Made by a program: the position numbers and the translations under genes. Below are positions 55,429 through 63,358 of a stretch of 64,000 nt of DNA, one piece after another. Where the stretch lies: positions 930,001-994,000 of the forward strand of contig NZ_BMSE01000001.1 of the NCBI RefSeq assembly GCF_014648995.1, read 5' to 3'. Below the pieces are notes generated by a model. It was not told the origin of the DNA. It did no database searches and saw only the letters and a program-made list of their open reading frames with translations. This stretch comes from Streptomyces massasporeus (GTDB lineage Bacteria; Actinomycetota; Actinomycetes; Streptomycetales; Streptomycetaceae). The first letter of the stretch is position 1. The number at the start of each line of letters is the position of its first letter.

Positions 55429-57272
55429 CGCACGACCGCCTCCTCCACCAGCAGCCGCCCGGCCGCCGCGATGGACTCCGCGTCGATGCCCGAGGCGCGC
55501 AGCTGCTCCTCCGGGGAGGCCGAACCGGGCATGCTCCGCACGCCGAGCCGCACCAGGCGCGGTACGGGGCGTCCGTCGGTGAAGGCGTCGAGGACCGCGT
55601 CCCCGATGCCGCCCTCGGGGTGGTGGTCCTCCACGGTCACCAGGCAGCCGGTCTCCTCGGCGGCCCGGCGCAGGGTGGCCCGGTCGACGGGCTTCACCGA
55701 GTACAGGTCGATCACCCGCACCGCGATGTCCTCCTGTTCCAGGGCCTCGGCTGCGGCCAGCGCCTCGTGCACGGTGACGCCCGCGGCGACGAGGGTCAGC
55801 CGGTCCCGGCCCGAGGAGCGCAGCACCTTGCTGCCGCCGACCGGGAACTCCTCGCCGGGGGCGTAGATCACCGGGCTCTCGCCGCGCGAGGTGCGCAGGT
55901 AGCGGACGCCCTCCAGGCCGGCCATCGCGCCGACGAGCCGGGCGGTCTGGTTGGCGTCGCACGGGTACAGCACGGTCGAACCGTGCACCGCCCGCATCAT
56001 CGCCAGGTCCTCCAGGCCCATCTGGCTGGGCCCGTCCTGGCCGATGGCGACGCCCGCGTGGGAGCCGACGAGGTTGATGCCGGAGCCGCTGACGGACGCC
56101 ATCCTGATGAAGTCGTACGCGCGGGTGAGGAAGGCCGCGAAGGTGGCGGCGTACGGCACCCAGCCGCGGGACGCGAGCCCGACTGCCGAGGCCACGAGCT
56201 GTTGCTCGGCGATGTAGCACTCGAAGTAGCGGTCGGGGTGCTCCTTGGCGAAGAACTCGGCGCGCGTGGAGTCGCCGACCTCGCCGTCCAGGGCGACGAT
56301 GTCGCCGCGGCCGGTGCCGAGGGCGGCGAGCGCCTCGCCGAAGGCGTTGCGGGTGGCGACCTCCTCGCCCTTGTCCCACTTGGGGAGTTCGAGGTTCCCG
56401 GTGTGGACGGAGTGCAGCATGCGGGCGGCGGGCGGCTCCTGCACCTGAACCCGGATGTCGCGCGGGCCGCCGAGTTCGGTGATGGCCTCCTCGGCCTCCG
56501 GCAGCGGCTTGCCGTGCAGGCCCTCGCGGTCCTGGACGCCCTCGACGCCCTTGCCCTTGAGGGTGCGGGCGAGGATGGCGGTGGGCTGGCCCTTGGTGGA
56601 GGCGGCCTCCCCGTAGGCGCGGTCGACGGCGTCCACGTCGTGGCCGTCGACCTCGATGGTGTGCCAGTCGAAGGCCTGGAAGCGGCGGGCGTAGGCGTCC
56701 AGGTCGTGGCCGTGCCGGGTGGGGCCGCGCTGGCCGAGCCGGTTGACGTCGACGATCACGGTGAGGTTGTCCAGGTGCTCGTACCCGGCGTGCTCGGCGG
56801 CCTCCCACACGGATCCCTCGGCCAGTTCGCTGTCGCCGCAGAGCACCCAGGTGCGGTAGCCGGTGCGGTCGAGCCGCTTGCCGGCCAGCGCGATGCCGAC
56901 CCCGACGGGCAGGCCCTGCCCGAGCGAGCCGGTGGCCGTCTCGACCCACGGCAGGCGCTGCGGGGTGGGGTGTCCTTCGAGGCGGCTGCCCAGCTTGCGG
57001 AAGGTGAGCAGCTCTTCGTCGTCGATGGCGCCGGCCGCCTTGTACGCGGAGTACAGCAGCGGGGAGGCGTGGCCCTTGGAGAGGACGAAGCGGTCGTTGC
57101 CGGGGTGGGCGGGGCGGTCGAAGTCGTAGCGCAGGTGGTGCGCGAGCAGGACGGCCATCAGGTCGGCCGCCGACATCGAGGACGTCGGGTGCCCGGAGCC
57201 CGCCGCGGCGGCGGCGCGGACACTGTCCACCCGCAGCTGCTGTCCGAGGTCGGTGAGTTCACCGGTGTTCAT
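55425..57272 (-). CDS. tkt: Transketolase
   Basis: 615 residues, ATG 57272 overlapping the oxidoreductase stop (ATGA). The thiamine-diphosphate signature is WVLCGDSELAEGSVWEAAEH followed by N; RVDSVRAAAAAGSGHPTSSM is the N-terminal substrate motif; YAATFAAFLTRAYDFIRMA lies in the Pyr domain. It is a little shorter than the usual ~660 residues of a bacterial transketolase. It moves two-carbon ketol groups in the pentose phosphate pathway. Being downstream of an NDH-2-type gene and upstream of a LigD-type gene, it is probably a stress-associated second copy rather than the main transketolase. Confidence 0.9.
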   Translation of the reverse strand: MNTGELTDLGQQLRVDSVRAAAAAGSGHPTSSMSAADLMAVLLAHHLRYDFDRPAHPGNDRFVLSKGHASPLLYSAYKAAGAIDDEELLTFRKLGSRLEGHPTPQRLPWVETATGSLGQGLPVGVGIALAGKRLDRTGYRTWVLCGDSELAEGSVWEAAEHAGYEHLDNLTVIVDVNRLGQRGPTRHGHDLDAYARRFQAFDWHTIEVDGHDVDAVDRAYGEAASTKGQPTAILARTLKGKGVEGVQDREGLHGKPLPEAEEAITELGGPRDIRVQVQEPPAARMLHSVHTGNLELPKWDKGEEVATRNAFGEALAALGTGRGDIVALDGEVGDSTRAEFFAKEHPDRYFECYIAEQQLVASAVGLASRGWVPYAATFAAFLTRAYDFIRMASVSGSGINLVGSHAGVAIGQDGPSQMGLEDLAMMRAVHGSTVLYPCDANQTARLVGAMAGLEGVRYLRTSRGESPVIYAPGEEFPVGGSKVLRSSGRDRLTLVAAGVTVHEALAAAEALEQEDIAVRVIDLYSVKPVDRATLRRAAEETGCLVTVEDHHPEGGIGDAVLDAFTDGRPVPRLVRLGVRSMPGSASPEEQLRASGIDAESIAAAGRLLVEEAVVR

Positions 57273-59257
57273 GAGTCTCCTTTCGCGGAGTCGTCGTCCG
57301 GGACGTCGGTTCGTTTGACGGGGCCGGGGGCGGGGTGGCCAGGAGGCGGATGGCCGGGCGGGGGTGCGGGGGCGGGCTGCTTCTTCGCGGGCTCGCCGCC
57401 GGGTTGGTTCTTGGCAGGCCCGCCGCCGGGTTGCTTCTTCGCAGGTTCGCCACCGGGCTGGTTTTTCGCGGGCTCACCACCCGGCTGGTTCCGCGCCGGC
57501 TCCGGCTCTCCACCCGGCTGATTCCTGGCCGGTTCGCCATCGGGTCGGTTTCCGGCGAGCTCACCACCGGAATGGTTCTTGGCGGGCTCACCACCCGGCT
57601 GGTTCCGCACAGGCTCAACGCCCACCGCCTGGTTCCTGCCCGGTTCGCGGCCGGGTCCGGTGGCCGGGCGGCCCTTCGCCGTCTCGGCCTCCGACCGCAA
57701 CTCCGCGGGCCCGGAGCCAGGTCGGCCCGTGGTCGGGCGGCCCTTGGCCGTTTCCCACTCGGAGCGGGGTTCCGCGGCCCCGGATCCGGGCCGTACCTGC
57801 GTCGGTCCGGATCCGGGCTGCCCCTTCGCGGGCTCATCGTGGGGCCGGGCACGGCCCGGCCCTCCGGCGCCGGTGCCCCCGTCGCCGGTGTCGGCCGCGA
57901 GCGCCGCCCCCGGCCCGGACCGGGCGCTCGCGTCCTGGCGTTGCCCGGGCCCGCCCGGCACCCGGGCCACCTCGGGCGACGACGTGTCCAGCGGCACCGA
58001 CCAGGACCGTACGAGCCCCAACTGCACGGCCTGGCGCGGCAGTACGGCGTCCAGCAGCCAGTCGGCCGCGACCCGGACGCGGTTGCCGGGCATCGCGGCG
58101 AGGTGGTAGCCCCGGGTCACCGCGCCGGCCGGTACGCCGGACAGGGTCACGCCGAGCGGGCTGGCGGCGGCCTTCGCCCCGCCCAGGTCGACGACGAAGC
58201 CCAGATCGCGGTGGCGGTAGGGCGTGCGCGCACCGCCGAGACCGAGTGACGCGGCGACGTTCTCCGCCGCGACCTTGCCGTGCCGCCAGGCGTGCTGCGC
58301 GGTCATCGGCGTATAGCTGCCGGGATTCTCCAGGTCGGGTACGGCGGCCACGTCCCCGCAGGCGAACAGCTCCGGCCGGCCCGGCGCCCGCAGATGCGGG
58401 TCGACCAGCAGCCGCCCCTTCTCCATGGGCAGCCCGAGGGACTCGACCAGCGGGTCGGGGCGCACGCCCACGCACCACACCAGCGTCCGGGTCTCGACGA
58501 ACTCGCCGTCGGTCAGCAGGACCCCGTCGTGCGTGGCCTCCTTCACGGAGGTCCCCATGCGCACATCCACGCCCCGCTGCCGCAGCACCCGGTCGGCGGT
58601 GGCGGACAGCTTCTCGTCCATCTCGGGCAGCACCCGCGGCGCCACGTCCAGCAGCATCCAGCGCGGTCGCATCCCCCGCCGCAGCGGGTGCTTGCGCACC
58701 TGCGCGTCGGTGAACATCTGCCCGTGCGCGGCGACCTCCGTGCCGGTGTATCCCGCACCGACCACGACGAAGGTGCACCGCGCTGCGCACGTGCCGGGAT
58801 CGTCCGAGGACGCCGCGAGTTCCACCTGCCGGGTCACGTGGTCGCGCAGGTACAGCGCCTCGGGAAGACCGCGGAAGCCGTGCGCGTGCTCGGCGACGCC
58901 GGGGATCGGCAGCAGTTTGTTGACGCTGCCCGCGGCGAGCACCAGCCGGTCGTAGGCGAGGGTGCCGCCCTCGCCCTCGGGTCCGGTGTAGTGCAGGGTG
59001 CGGTCGTCGAGGTCGATCCGGTCGGCCTCGCCCAGCACCAGCCGGACGTCCGGCAGCGAGTCCGAGAGGGAGACCGTGACCCGGCGCGGCTCCAGGATGC
59101 CGGCGGCGACCTGGGGCAGCAGGGGCAGGTACAGGAAGTAGTCGGTCGGGTTGAGCAGGGTGATGTGGGCCCGGCCCCGGGTGAGCCGGGACAGGGAGCG
59201 GGCGGTGCGGTACCCGGCGAAGCCGGCACCGACGATCAGGATGCGGGGTCGACTCAC
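57269..59257 (-). CDS. NDH-2-type FAD/NAD(P) oxidoreductase with a long Pro/Gly repeat tail
   Basis: 662 residues from GTG 59257; a longer in-frame start would add non-homologous sequence read from the opposite strand of the neighbour. FAD site: ILIVGAGFAGYRTARSL. NAD site: CTFVVVGAGYTGTEVAAHGQ. FACGDVAAVPD is the second FAD contact. This matches type II NADH dehydrogenases or related ferredoxin-like reductases. From about residue 430 the protein is low-complexity. The last ~100 residues are repeats of the NQPGGEPAK type. Such a tail is not part of the catalytic fold and could tether the enzyme or be an expansion artefact. First gene of a three-gene overlapping operon. Confidence 0.85.
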   Translation of the reverse strand: MSRPRILIVGAGFAGYRTARSLSRLTRGRAHITLLNPTDYFLYLPLLPQVAAGILEPRRVTVSLSDSLPDVRLVLGEADRIDLDDRTLHYTGPEGEGGTLAYDRLVLAAGSVNKLLPIPGVAEHAHGFRGLPEALYLRDHVTRQVELAASSDDPGTCAARCTFVVVGAGYTGTEVAAHGQMFTDAQVRKHPLRRGMRPRWMLLDVAPRVLPEMDEKLSATADRVLRQRGVDVRMGTSVKEATHDGVLLTDGEFVETRTLVWCVGVRPDPLVESLGLPMEKGRLLVDPHLRAPGRPELFACGDVAAVPDLENPGSYTPMTAQHAWRHGKVAAENVAASLGLGGARTPYRHRDLGFVVDLGGAKAAASPLGVTLSGVPAGAVTRGYHLAAMPGNRVRVAADWLLDAVLPRQAVQLGLVRSWSVPLDTSSPEVARVPGGPGQRQDASARSGPGAALAADTGDGGTGAGGPGRARPHDEPAKGQPGSGPTQVRPGSGAAEPRSEWETAKGRPTTGRPGSGPAELRSEAETAKGRPATGPGREPGRNQAVGVEPVRNQPGGEPAKNHSGGELAGNRPDGEPARNQPGGEPEPARNQPGGEPAKNQPGGEPAKKQPGGGPAKNQPGGEPAKKQPAPAPPPGHPPPGHPAPGPVKRTDVPDDDSAKGDS

Positions 59258-59428
59258 GGTCGCTCGCCTCCGGCGCTGTCGCGTGGCTCGGGAGCCTTCC
59301 GCGTCCCCCTGGCCGGGGCACCCAAACGTCGGCCGGGGCTCGCCGACCCGGACGCCGCCGGTTTCCGGCCTCCCGCCCGGGTACCCGGTGCGGGACACGG
59401 ACCGCCGACGTCGCGGAGGCACTCCCCC

Positions 59429-60391
59429 ATGCCCGAGTACGGATACTTCCTCTCGTGCGAGCAGTACGGACCCGCCGAGCTGATCGAGCAGGCGCGGATG
59501 GCCGAGCAGGCCGGTTTCCAGGCGCTGTGGATCTCGGACCACTACCACCCGTGGAACGACGAGCAGGGCCAGAGCCCGTTCGTGTGGTCGGTGATCGGCG
59601 CGCTGTCCGAGGCGGTGTCCCTGCCGATCGAGACGGCGGTCACCTGCCCCACCGTGCGCATGCACCCGGCGGTGGTGGCGCAGGCCGCGGCGACCAGTGC
59701 GGTGATGACCGGCAACCGCTTCCGGCTCGGCGTCGGCTCCGGCGAGGCGCTCAACGAGCACATCCTGGGCGACCACTGGCCGCCGGCCCACATCCGGCTG
59801 GACATGCTGGAGGAGGCGGTCCAGGTGATGCGCCGGCTGTTCACCGGCGAGGAGGTGAACCACCACGGGCCGCACTACACGGTCGAGAACGCCCGGCTGT
59901 ACACCGTCCCGGACGAGCCCATCCCGATCGACATCTCCGGGTTCGGCCCCGCCGCGACGCAGCTCGCCTCCCGGGTCGGCGACGGCTACATCACCGTGAC
60001 GCCGGACGAGGCGATGGTGGAGCAGTACCGCAAGGGCGGGGGCGGCGGGAAGCTCGTCAGCGGCGGCACCAAGGTCTGCTACGACACCGACAAGGACGAG
60101 GCCGTACGGACCGTCCACCGGCTCTGGGCCAACGAGCAGCTGCCGGGCGAGCTCGGCCAGGTGCTGCCCTCCCCCAAGCACTTCGAACAGGCGCAGCAGC
60201 TCGTCACCGAGGACATGGTGCGCGGGAACCGGGTGTGCGGCGGCGACCTGGACGAGCACGTGTCGGAGCTGAAGCAGTTCGCCGACGCGGGTTTCGACCG
60301 GGTCTACGTGAACCAGATCGGCCCGGACCTGCGCGGCTTCTTCGACTTCTACCGCACGAAGGTGCTGCCGCAGCTCCAGCAGGCCGTCTGA
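59429..60391 (+). CDS. F420-dependent oxidoreductase (LLM class, G6PDH-like)
   Basis: 320 residues, ATG 59429; the divergent NDH-2-type gene starts 170 nt away. LLM landmarks: GYFLSCEQYGPAELIEQARM, FQALWISDHYHPWND, VTCPTVRMHPAVVAQAAATS, GNRFRLGVGSGEALNEHILG and DEPIPIDISGFGPAATQLAS. The order and length match the F420-dependent glucose-6-phosphate dehydrogenase type subgroup (TIGR03557). The true substrate is unknown. A YqeY-like gene follows 44 nt later. Confidence 0.9.
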   Translation: MPEYGYFLSCEQYGPAELIEQARMAEQAGFQALWISDHYHPWNDEQGQSPFVWSVIGALSEAVSLPIETAVTCPTVRMHPAVVAQAAATSAVMTGNRFRLGVGSGEALNEHILGDHWPPAHIRLDMLEEAVQVMRRLFTGEEVNHHGPHYTVENARLYTVPDEPIPIDISGFGPAATQLASRVGDGYITVTPDEAMVEQYRKGGGGGKLVSGGTKVCYDTDKDEAVRTVHRLWANEQLPGELGQVLPSPKHFEQAQQLVTEDMVRGNRVCGGDLDEHVSELKQFADAGFDRVYVNQIGPDLRGFFDFYRTKVLPQLQQAV

Positions 60392-60435
60392 CGTTCCCGA
60401 GCGGGGGGCGTGCCGGGTCGCCTAGAGTCGCCCGC

Positions 60436-60819
60436 ATGTCTGTTCGTCTACGTATGCGTGAGGCCCTGCCGGAAGCGATGCGGGCCCGGGACAAGGCCGC
60501 GGTGAGTGCCCTGCGCGCCACTCTGGCAGCGCTGGACAACGCCGAGGCGGTACCCGTCGAGGCCGTCCCCCGCGCCGGCGCCCTGGAAGCCTCCCCGGTC
60601 GGTGCCGGCGCCACCGAGGCGGCCCGGCGCGAGCTCGGAGAGCAGGACGTGGTGGGCATCGTGCGGGCCGAGGCGTCCGAACGGCTGGAGGCGGCCGCGC
60701 AGTTGACCGCGCCCGCGCATGCCGCCCGGGCCGAACGGCTCCGGGCGGAGGCGGCGGTGCTGCTGCGGTTCCTCGACGGCGCCGAAGACAAAGCCGAGGA
60801 CGTCGCCGCAGACGCGTAG
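60436..60819 (+). CDS. YqeY/GatB-like domain protein
   Basis: 127 residues, ATG 60436. YqeY type: MSVRLRMREALPEAMRARDK, AAVSALRATLAALDNAEAVP and LGEQDVVGIVRAEASERLEA. It is a small helical domain related to the tail of GatB and possibly involved in tRNA-dependent amidation. It lacks the rest of GatB. It is followed by the convergent SDR gene. Confidence 0.85.
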   Translation: MSVRLRMREALPEAMRARDKAAVSALRATLAALDNAEAVPVEAVPRAGALEASPVGAGATEAARRELGEQDVVGIVRAEASERLEAAAQLTAPAHAARAERLRAEAAVLLRFLDGAEDKAEDVAADA

Positions 60820-60823
60820 CGAA

Positions 60824-61855
60824 CTAGCGGCGGGCCTGCCCGGCCAGTCTGCGGAGCGCCAGGGCGCCCGCTCCCGCGGTGAGGGCCGCGCCCAGCCGGC
60901 CGCGGTTGCGCGACAGCCACTGCTGCGGGCCGCCGGCCGTGGACTCGTCGTCGAAGCGCCCGTGCGCGCCGAAGTCCCGCCCGTGCGGGCCGTCCGCCGG
61001 GGACCAGAGGTTCGCGGGACCCTCGGGCCGGCCCTCCTCCTGCTGGGCGTCGACGTTGGTGCGGGCCAGGTAGCGGTCCAGCAGTCCGGGGATCACGGCG
61101 TTGGCGAGGAGCGTGGCGACCGTGGAGCCGCCCACCCAGTACTCCCGGCGCCGCGCGTGCGACGACGCGTGCACGATCGCCCGGGCCGCGACCTCCGGCT
61201 GGTACACGGGCGCCACGGGCCGCGCCCGCCCGGGCATCCGGTTCAGCACCCAGTCGAACTGCGGGGTGTTGAGGCCCGGCAGCTGCACCATCGTCGTCCG
61301 TACCCCGCTGCGCGCGTGCAGCAGTTCGCAGCGCAGCGACTCGTTGAATCCCTGGATCGCGTGCTTGGCGCCGCAGTACGCCGACTGCAGCGGAATGCCC
61401 CGGTAGGCGAGCGCGGAGCCGACCTGCACGATGGTGCCGCGGTCGCGCGGAAGCATGTGCCGCAGGGCTGCCCGGGTGCCGAACACATAGCCCAGGTACG
61501 TCACTTCGGTCACGCGCCGGAACTCGTCCGGGTCGACCTCCGTGAACGGCGCGAACACGCCGGTGAAGGCGTTGTTGACCCAGACGTCGATGTGGCCGTA
61601 CGCGTCGGCGACCTGCTGGGCGGCGGCGTCGACGGCCTTGGCGTCGGAGACGTCCACGGGGATGACGAGCGCCTCGCCCCCGGCGCGCTCCACCTCGTCC
61701 GCCGCCGCGGCGAGTCCCTCACGCCCGCGGGCGAGCAGGGCGACCTTGTCGCCGCGGGCGGCGAAGGCCCGGACGGTGGCCCGTCCGACCCCGCCGCCGG
61801 CTCCGGTCACCACGACCACACGGCCGCGCTGGTGCGGGGGTCCTGCTGTGCGCAC
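60824..61855 (-). CDS. Short-chain dehydrogenase/reductase
   Basis: 343 residues. SDR motifs: VVVVTGAGGGVGRATVRAFA (NAD(P) site), VWVNNAFTGVFAPF, VGSALAYRGIPLQSAYCGAK with Ser-Tyr-Lys, and a C-terminal part (LWSPADGPHGRDFGAHGRFD) with a final hydrophobic segment. It belongs to the long SDR group with a C-terminal extension common in actinobacteria. Substrate unknown. Confidence 0.9.
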   Translation of the reverse strand: MRTAGPPHQRGRVVVVTGAGGGVGRATVRAFAARGDKVALLARGREGLAAAADEVERAGGEALVIPVDVSDAKAVDAAAQQVADAYGHIDVWVNNAFTGVFAPFTEVDPDEFRRVTEVTYLGYVFGTRAALRHMLPRDRGTIVQVGSALAYRGIPLQSAYCGAKHAIQGFNESLRCELLHARSGVRTTMVQLPGLNTPQFDWVLNRMPGRARPVAPVYQPEVAARAIVHASSHARRREYWVGGSTVATLLANAVIPGLLDRYLARTNVDAQQEEGRPEGPANLWSPADGPHGRDFGAHGRFDDESTAGGPQQWLSRNRGRLGAALTAGAGALALRRLAGQARR

Positions 61856-61861
61856 CCGGCA

Positions 61862-62341
61862 TCACGCCCCGCGGTGGGGGACGTCCGGGGCCTGCGACGG
61901 TCGCGGGGGCACGGGGCCGGGGGCGTCCGCTCCGGCGGGCGGGGCCGGCGGCACGGGCGGATACGGCATGCCGCCGACCACCCCGGCCGCGGTCTGACGG
62001 GCGCTGTCCCCGCCCGGTGCCATGGCGGCCGCGTGGTCCGCTCCCGGCCGGGACGGCCGGGCCATGCCGCGCAGCACGTAGGCCAGGGCTCCCAGGATCA
62101 CGGCGGTGATCAGCGCGGCCGCCCAGTCGGGCAGGCCGAGGGCGAGAGCCAGTCCCACGGCGAGCGCGAGGGCCGCGCCCGCGTACAGGGCGAGCGCGCC
62201 GGACGCGGCGTACAGCGCGGCCTTGCGGCGCTGCTTGCGCGTCTGCTCGCGCAGTTCGTCCCGCACGGTCTCGCGCGCCACCTGTGCCAGCTCGTCGACG
62301 AGATGCTTGTCCAGATGCTCCAGGTGATCCAACGGCTTCAT
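61862..62341 (-). CDS. Phage-holin-superfamily-like membrane protein
   Basis: 159 residues, ATG 62341. N-terminal helix HLVDELAQVARETVRDELRE, then two membrane helices (ALYAASGALALYAGAALALA and AALITAVILGALAYVL), and a Pro-rich cytoplasmic tail. This is the actinobacterial holin superfamily III / YqjD-like layout; such proteins are usually stress-related membrane proteins rather than phage holins. It ends 6 nt before the SDR gene starts, so the two form an operon. Confidence 0.85.
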   Translation of the reverse strand: MKPLDHLEHLDKHLVDELAQVARETVRDELREQTRKQRRKAALYAASGALALYAGAALALAVGLALALGLPDWAAALITAVILGALAYVLRGMARPSRPGADHAAAMAPGGDSARQTAAGVVGGMPYPPVPPAPPAGADAPGPVPPRPSQAPDVPHRGA

Positions 62342-62389
62342 GCCCGGCCGGGTACCCTCACCCCCGTGCGCGTAACTAGGCTCGGTGGC

Positions 62390-62737
62390 ATGGAGATTCT
62401 GGGTGCCACACTGCGCGTCTGCGTCGACGACCTCGAGACCGCGATCCCCTTCTACGAGCGGCTGGCGGGCGGCAGCGCCCAGCGCTTCGAGCGGGGAGGT
62501 GTCCAGGTGGCGGCGATCGGCTGCTTCCTGCTGATGAGCGGTCCCCCGGCCGAACTCGAGGTACTGCGCAAGGTCGCCGCGACGATCGCCGTGACGGACG
62601 TCGAGGAGACCCACAAGGTGCTGACCGAACTGGGGGCCCACATCGTGGCGGGCCCGATCGCCTCACCGGCGGGCCGCAACCTGATCGCCCTGCATCCGGA
62701 CGGCTCGATCTACGAGTACGTGGACCGCCAGGCGTAG
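62390..62737 (+). CDS. VOC (glyoxalase-like) family protein
   Basis: 115 residues, ATG 62390. Two beta-alpha-beta-beta-beta modules: LGATLRVCVDDLETAIPFYE, FERGGVQVAAIGCFLLM and TIAVTDVEETHKVLTELGAH, GRNLIALHPDGSIYEYVD. Small VOC proteins bind metals or small antibiotics; the exact role is unknown. It diverges from the holin-like gene. Confidence 0.88.
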   Translation: MEILGATLRVCVDDLETAIPFYERLAGGSAQRFERGGVQVAAIGCFLLMSGPPAELEVLRKVAATIAVTDVEETHKVLTELGAHIVAGPIASPAGRNLIALHPDGSIYEYVDRQA

Positions 62738-62753
62738 GTGTCGCCGCCGGGGC

Positions 62754-63314
62754 TCAGTGCCGGCCCGGCGGGGTGATCATCTCGGTGGTGATCGCCCAGC
62801 GTTCGTGGTCGCGCCAGGCCCCGTCGACGAAGAGCATCTTCGGCGAGAAGCCCTCCAGACGGAACCCGCAGGCGCGGGCCAGGGCGACCGACGCGGCGTT
62901 CCCCGGCTGGACGTTGATCTCCAGCCGGTGCAGCCGCATCGGGCCGAACGCGTAACCCACGACGAGGTCCAGCCCTTCGCGCATCAGCCCCCGCCCGGCG
63001 GCGTGCGCGAAGGCCCCGTAGCCCAGGGCGCCGGACTGGAAGCCGCCCTCGACGATGTTGTTGATGTTGATGAACCCGCCGATGGCCCCGTCGCCCTTCT
63101 CGCAGACCAGGAAGCCGGCCTTGGAGGGGTCCACGATCAGCCGGCCCGCGTAGGCGGTGTAGGCCTGCGCCGTGGTGGGCGGGAAGAGCCACGGCTGGTG
63201 CAGGTCCTTGCTCTCCCGGGCGCGGGCGGTGAACTCGGCACCGTCCTCATAGGTGAAGTGGCGTATCCCCACCCGGGGGCCTTCGGCGAGGTGGCGGGAT
63301 GCGTGGTGCGGCAC
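62754..63314 (-). CDS. GNAT-family N-acetyltransferase (RimJ/RimL-like)
   Basis: 186 residues, ATG 63314. GNAT pattern: DGAIGGFININNIVEGGFQS, HAAGRGLMREGLDLVVGYAF, RLEINVQPGNAASVALARAC and GFRLEGFSPKMLFVDGAWRD. It matches ribosomal-protein acetyltransferase-like proteins. It uses acetyl-CoA; the target is unknown. Confidence 0.9.
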   Translation of the reverse strand: MPHHASRHLAEGPRVGIRHFTYEDGAEFTARARESKDLHQPWLFPPTTAQAYTAYAGRLIVDPSKAGFLVCEKGDGAIGGFININNIVEGGFQSGALGYGAFAHAAGRGLMREGLDLVVGYAFGPMRLHRLEINVQPGNAASVALARACGFRLEGFSPKMLFVDGAWRDHERWAITTEMITPPGRH

Positions 63315-63358
63315 CCCGCCACAGTAACCGCGCTGCCGGTGTGTCCCCAGTCGGGGCG

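Noticed and set aside
54469..56949. Apparent 826-residue LigD-containing protein
   Set aside because: The first ~500 residues are an alternate-frame reading of the transketolase gene; the real start is GTG 55428.
57269..60259. 996-residue NDH-2-type protein
   Set aside because: The N-terminal third is the antisense of the F420-dependent oxidoreductase gene; the FAD-binding start is GTG 59257.
61862..62341. Holin gene as evidence of a prophage
   Set aside because: No phage structural, lysis or integrase gene is nearby; the protein fits the common actinobacterial holin-superfamily membrane protein.
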